From contig JAYMGJ010000216.1 of assembly GCA_037178675.1 (NCBI GenBank), positions 62,001-126,000 of the forward strand: a DNA stretch of 64,000 nt, given 5' to 3'. The DNA comes from Scleroderma bovista. Its lineage: Eukaryota; Basidiomycota; Agaricomycetes; Boletales; Sclerodermataceae. Of the stretch, positions 58,232-64,000 are shown piece after piece; within the stretch, counting starts at the first letter, position 1; each line of letters opens with the position of its first letter. The notes below the pieces were generated by a model that was not told where the DNA came from, made no database searches, and was given only the letters and a program-made list of their open reading frames with translations. The translations under genes and the position numbers were made by a program.

Positions 58232-61200
58232 ATGTCTCTCCTCCGCCCCCACTTGTTCCGTTCCGGGAGTAATCTAGGTCGCACCAATGGTCAACCTGCA
58301 CCCCCCGTCACTTTTGCGCCTTTGCAATCCGGAAATCCAATCCAAGACGCAGTGTTGGAGCTGGGTGATGGTACTGCGTATCGCGGCATCAGCTTTGGTG
58401 CTGATGGCATCAGCGTCGCAGGTGAATGCGTTTTTCAGACTGGTCAGTCCTTTCTTGTCTTCGAGTCGTCGGTGATCGTCCATCTGTGTGTCAGGTATGG
58501 TCGGATACACCGAATCCATCACTGATCCATCATATGAGGGTCAAATTCTCGTTCTGACTTATCCTCTCATCGGAAACTATGGTGTACCTGAGCGCCCAAC
58601 TTCCGGGGACGACCTGCCGTCCGAGTTCGAATCGTCGCGCATCCACATTGCTGCACTGGTCGTCGGTTCTTATACGGATGACTACAGCCACTATCTGGCA
58701 CATTCTTCCCTCGGCACATGGTTGAAGGAGAACAATGTTCCAGCCATATACGGAATCGACACCCGTGCTCTCACCAAGAAAATTCGTGAGCAAGGCTCTA
58801 TGCTAGCTAAAGTACTGGCGCGGAGGCCTGAGACTTCGGGTCGTTTGCTTCATCTTCTTCCTGAATCACGGTCTGTGTCTCGCTCATCATCTCCGCCCTC
58901 ACCCTCATCGTGGCGAGACGAATACATTGATATCCCTTTCCATGATCCCAATGAGGACAACCTAGTGGCTATGGTGTCGCTCCAAAGTCCACGGGTTCAT
59001 GCACCCACGGGGGCTCCCCGGAGACACCCATCTGGTCGTCTTCTCCGTGTTCTGGCAATTGATGTCGGGATGAAGTACAATCAAATCCGGTGCTTTACCA
59101 ACCGTGGGGTGGAATTGAAAGTGGTTCCGTGGGACTACGATTTTCTCGCTGACCCTGAACCTTACGACGGACTCTTTGTTTCGAACGGACCTGGTGATCC
59201 TACGAAGCTTGATGTAACTATTGGGGGACTTAGACGAGCCCTTGAAAAAGCGGATCGCCCTATTTTTGGCATCTGCCTTGGACATCAGCTGCTCGCCCTC
59301 GCAGCTGGTGCAAAAACCTCGAAAATGAAGTACGGTAATCGTGGCCATAACATACCCAGCACGGACGCTTTGTCCGGCAGATGCTACATTACCAGTCAAA
59401 ATCACGGTTATCAGGTTGACACCGAATCTCTTCCATCCGGATGGAAGGAATTATTCCAAAATGCAAACGACGGCAGCAACGAAGGCATATACTGCGAGTC
59501 AAAGCCCTTCTTTTCTGTGCAGTTCCATCCCGAGTCCACACCTGGACCTCGCGATACTGAGTTTCTCTTTGATGTTTTTATTCAAAACGTCTCTGATTGC
59601 GTCTCTACTGGGGCGCTGGTACCTATATCCCTGCTAGAGAAAAGCACAGAAGACAATGACAAGCGTTCATCGCGTGTCAACGTCCAAAAAGTCCTTATAT
59701 TGGGCTCGGGCGGTCTCTCTATTGGCCAGGCTGGTGAATTCGATTACTCGGGTTCGCAATCCATCAAGGCACTCAAGGAAGAGGGCATATATACCATCCT
59801 CGTCAATCCAAACATTGCTACCATTGCCACCTCAAAAGGTCTCGCAGACAAGGTGTATTTCTTACCTGTGACACCCGAATTTGTCCGCAAGATCATCAAA
59901 TATGAGCAGCCCGACGGCATCTACGTTACTTTCGGAGGTCAAACGGCCCTCAATGTCGGTATTAAGCTCAAGGATGAGTTCGCCGGGCTTGGTGTCAAAG
60001 TACTTGGCACGCCGATTGAAACCATCATTACGACAGAAGACAGACAACTGTTTGCTAAAGCCATGGAGAGCATTGGCGAGCGTTGCGCCCAGTCGAACAC
60101 AGCGACTACTACCGAGGAAGCAATTGCCGCTGCTCGTGACATCGGGTTCCCAGTTATCGTGCGGGCTGCGTATGCCCTAGGTGGACTAGGCTCTGGCTTC
60201 GCCCAGAATGAAATACAGTTGCGCGCTTTGTGTAGCAAGGCTTTTGCAACTAGCCCCCAAGTGCTGGTCGAAAGGAGCATGAAAGGGTGGAAGGAGATCG
60301 AGTATGAAGTCGTTCGCGATTGTCGTGACAACTGCATCACGGTTTGCAACATGGAGGTTTGTACCAATTCATCCATTGTGAGGACGATGTCGTTGACAGA
60401 TGAACAGAACTTTGACCCTCTTGGTATTCATACAGGTGATTCCATCGTAGTTGCGCCCTCTCAAACTCTATCGGATGCCGACTACAATATGCTTCGTACT
60501 ACGGCGATCAATGTGGTCAGATACCTTGGCGTGGTTGGCGAGTGCAATATTCAATATGCTTTGAATCCGTTCTCGAAGGAGTACTGCATTATCGAGGTCT
60601 GGCGATGTTGATGGTTGGAGACTTTATCATATTGACCGAACTTCAGGTCAATGCAAGGTTGTCGAGATCATCAGCTCTGGCTTCAAAGGCAACTGGTTAC
60701 CCTCTGGCTTTCATCGCCGCGAAACTCGGTTTGGGCGTGCCTCTGAACGAGATCAAGAACTCCGTCACCAAGGTAACGAGCGCATGCTTCGAGCCAAGTT
60801 TGGACTATGTGGTCGTCAAAATCCCTCGTTGGGATCTCAAGAAGTTCAGTCGCGTCAGCCCACTCTTGAGCAGCAGCATGAAAAGTGTCGGCGAGGTCAT
60901 GAGTATCGGCAGGACTTTCGAGGAGACCATCCAGAAAGCCATTCGCGCAATTGATGATCAGTTCCTTGGTTTCGCAAAGGTGCGTAAACATCGTTCGTCC
61001 GAGTAGCTAACAGTTAATACGAATGTTTATTCAGAACCAATACGTAGAGGATATTGATCAGGAACTTTGTAACCCGACGGACAAGCGCATTTTTGCGATC
61101 GCTACGGCGTTCCATCTTGGATACTCTGTTGAGAAGATTTGGCAGATGTCAAGCATTGACAAGTGGTTTTTGAAGAAACTTCAGAATATCCATGAAATGG

Positions 61201-64000
61201 AGAAATCTTTGATGTACGCTAGACCTGTTTCTTCTTGGGTGCCTCATCTCATACTTTGCTCTCGAATTCCTCAGGAAATGCACCATCTCGTCGATTGATG
61301 GCGATACGTTGCTACAGGCTAAGCAACTGGGTTTCTCGGATCGACTTCTGGCCACTTGTATGGGATCGACGGAGTTCGCTGTGCGCCGACTCCGCCAGGA
61401 AGTCTTCATCTCTCCCTTTGTTAAACAGATCGACACCGTGGCGGCTGAGTTCCCTGCATTCACTAACTATCTGTACACCACGTACAATGCGATCGAGCAC
61501 GACATCTCGTTCGGGGATCGAGGTATCATGGTATTGGGTTCGGGTGTCTACCGCATTGGATCATCTGTTGAGTTCGATTGGTGCGCTGTCAGGGCCATCA
61601 GGACTCTTCGAGACCAAGGCCTTCCGACGATCATGGTCAACTATAACCCAGAAACTGTCAGTACAGATTATGACGAAGCTGATCGTCTGTACTTTGAAAA
61701 CATCAGCCTGGAGACGATTCTCGATATCTACGAGACAGAACGGTCGAGGGGCGTAATATTGTCTATGGGTGGGCAGACACCAAACAACATCGCACTTCCA
61801 CTATACCGCCAGAATGTGAAGATCTATGGAACGTCTCCGGAGATGATCGATACTGCTGAGAACAGGTTCAAGTTCTCGCGTCTACTAGACGAGATCGGTG
61901 TGGATCAGCCTCTGTGGAAGGAACTCACTAGTTTCACCGAGGCCTTGACCTTCTGTGACACTGTAGGCTACCCCGTACTTGTCCGCCCGTCGTATGTTCT
62001 CTCCGGTGCAGCGATGAATGTCGTCTCTACTGGCGACGACCTCTCGAACTACCTCACCCAAGCGACTGCTGTTTCACGCGACCATCCCGTCGTGATCTCC
62101 AAATACATCGAGCAGGCGAAAGAGATTGAGATGGATGCGGTGGCCAAGGATGGTCAGATGGTCATGCAGTTCATCTCGGAGCATGTCGAAAATGCTGGAG
62201 TACACTCTGGAGACGCTACGTTGATCCATCCTCCCCAAGACCTCGACCCGACCACCGTCCGGCAGATCGAGGAAGCCACTGCGAGGATCGCAAACGCACT
62301 GAATGTCACCGGTCCTTTCAATATACAGTTCATTGCCAAGAACAATGAAATCAAAGTCATTGAATGCAATCTGCGAGCGGCACGATCGTTCCCGTTCGTA
62401 TCGAAGGTTACCGGTATCGATGCTATCGAAATGGCAACGAAAGTGATGCTTGGGATTCCTGTGGACTCCTTCCCAGACCCTGGTCTTCCGTCCGATTATG
62501 TCGGTGTCAAGGTCCCGCAGTTCAGCTTCAGCCGGCTGTCCGGCGCAGATCCTGTGCTTGGGGTGGAAATGGCATCGACTGGCGAAGTGGCTTGCTTTGG
62601 ACGCGACAAGTATGAAGCTTACCTGAAGGCATTGATCTCAACCGGAATCGTCCTCCCGAAGAAGAATATACTGTTTTCGGTTGGCAGTTATAGGGAAAAG
62701 CTGGAAATCCTTCCATCCGTGCAAAAACTCCATGCAGCTGGGTATACCATCTTTGCAACTGCAGGAACTGCAGACTTTTTGACAGAGCATAACGTGCCTT
62801 GCAAGGTAACGTGTCTTCTTGACCATCCCCTTTACAGTTGAACGTTACCTTGTGGTGCAGTATTTAGAGACGCTCCCAGAAGGCAGCGCTGACATCGAGA
62901 AGTCAGAGTATTCGCTCACTCAGCATCTAGCAAACAACTTGATCGACATGTATATCAACCTGCCTTCGAGAAACCATTATCGCCGCCCGGCCAGCTATGC
63001 TAGTAAAGGGTATCGCACGAGAAGGATGGCAGTTGATTTTGCCATTCCGCTGATTACGAACGTCAAATGCGCCAAAATCTTCGCCGAAGCACTGGTTCGC
63101 AAGCTACCCCTTGACATCTCCAACGTCGACTGTAAAAGTTCATACCCAACGCATACATTCCCGGGCCTCGTCAATGTATCCGCATTCGTGCCCAAGCTTA
63201 CTGCTGATAGCGGCGAGGACAACTTTGGCTATGCGACACAGGCATCGATTAGTGGCGGGTTCACGACGTCGCTTATTCTCCCCAACGGCCTCGACGAAGC
63301 GATCACGAACGATGCCTCTTTGAAGCTGGTGCAAGGTGTAGCGGAGGATCATGCCTATTGCAACTATGCCCTCAGCGTCGCAACGACTGACTCACACACC
63401 TTACCGCTGACGGACGAGGGCAAGGGAGAGGTCAAGGCTCTCTTCATATCCTTCCACGATGGAACGACTCCGCCTCAAATATCTGCGGTTGCAGCACACT
63501 TTGCTGCGTGGGTCAACGAAAAGATGATCATCACTGATGCGAGAGGTTCCAACCTCGCGTCCTTGCTTCTGCTTGCCAGCCTCCATAATCGCAGTATTCA
63601 TATCACTGACGTCAGGAGAAAAGAAGATCTTCTTTTGATTTCCCTAAGCAAGGCGAGGAACCTGAAGGTTACCTGTGACGTGTCTGTGTATACGTTGTTC
63701 TTCACTCAAGAACAGTATCCCGAGTCGACGACACTACCGCCAGTTGAAGAGCAGGACTTCTTCTGGAGCAAGATGGATGTCATCGATGCTTTTTCCGTGG
63801 GCACACTTCCTTATCACCTTGCAGCGGAACTCGAAAAAACACCCTCTGCGTGGTCCGGTGTTTCAGAAGCCCTTCCCTTACTTCTTTCGGCAGTTACTAG
63901 TCATCGTCTTACCCTTGAGGACATCAAAGTTCGCCTCCACGACAACCCCGTACGAATCTTTGGGCTGCCGGAACAAACTAATACGCATGTGGAAGTCGTC
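58232..64000 (+). CDS. URA2: multifunctional CPSase/GATase/DHO-like/(ATCase) protein, 3' end beyond window
   Basis: First enzyme of UMP synthesis: glutamine-dependent carbamoyl phosphate synthesis coupled to aspartate transcarbamylation. Exons 58232-58442, 58495-60596, 60647-60979, 61035-61213, 61275-62805 and 62861-64000 (open) give 1,832 residues. Order: CPSase small domain; GATase with Cys331 (GICLGHQ) and His415/Glu417 (FHPES); CPSase large N-half from about 467 ([20 protein letters not shown]); C-half from about 1025 ([17 protein letters not shown]); regulatory MGS-like domain about 1400-1470 ([12 protein letters not shown]); then a dihydroorotase-like domain whose start reads [14 protein letters not shown], lacking the HxH metal site, as in fungal URA2 proteins. 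ATCase should follow. All introns are GT-AG with frame kept. No defect is seen. Confidence 0.95.

Overview
The window is a nuclear segment of a basidiomycete fungus, most likely an agaricomycete. The evidence is short (about 50 nt) GT-AG introns, a fungal beta-tubulin gene with eight introns, a fungal URA2/CAD-type pyrimidine gene, and repeat families typical of mushroom-forming fungi: Plavaka and KDZ DNA transposons, chromodomain Ty3/gypsy elements, DUF6532 and TPR genes. I cannot name the species.

Layout. 1-6.0 kb is a graveyard of broken repeats: two oppositely oriented LTR-like pieces each beside a copy of one unknown ORF, a pogo-like transposase tail, and pieces of a gypsy family seen intact further right. 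6.4-49.1 kb is one broken Plavaka transposase gene on the minus strand, opened by a chain of insertions. These are a 721-bp CACTA-like MITE (TSD CAA), a 19.4-kb KDZ element (TSD GTCCCTCGA) and a chromodomain gypsy element A (TSD CTGTG) that landed inside a 52-nt Plavaka intron. A second gypsy element, B (TSD GCCGT), sits inside element A, and a solo LTR (TSD GGTTC) sits inside the gag of B. Removing each insertion with one TSD copy restores the reading frame or intron beneath it. 49.3-51.6 kb is a DUF6532 gene transcribed divergently from Plavaka. 52.2 kb holds a WD40 scrap. 53.3-55.1 kb is beta-tubulin, 56.1-57.3 kb a broken TPR gene, and 58.2 kb to the window end the multifunctional carbamoyl-phosphate synthase/DHO-like gene, whose ATCase part lies beyond the window.

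The most interesting object is the KDZ element. Besides its transposase (15.3-18.5 kb) it carries a TET/JBP-type 2-oxoglutarate/Fe(II) dioxygenase gene with its metal-binding residues visible, four more cargo genes (one with a Zn2Cys6-like cluster and coiled coil), an approximately 0.9-kb-armed palindrome, and four arrays of 16-17 bp units each centred on TGCCG. The linkage of KDZ transposons with TET/JBP genes is established for basidiomycetes; the arrays, cargo set and exact boundaries are what I read here.

The gypsy elements show a strong mutational signature. Element A has gag-pol (2,418 codons) and an extra ORF3 (835 codons, across B) as two unbroken frames, interrupted by eight premature stops, all TGA. 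The two LTRs of B differ almost only at CpG to TpG/CpA sites. This suggests cytosine methylation and deamination acting on elements that surround a gene of the 5-methylcytosine oxidase family.
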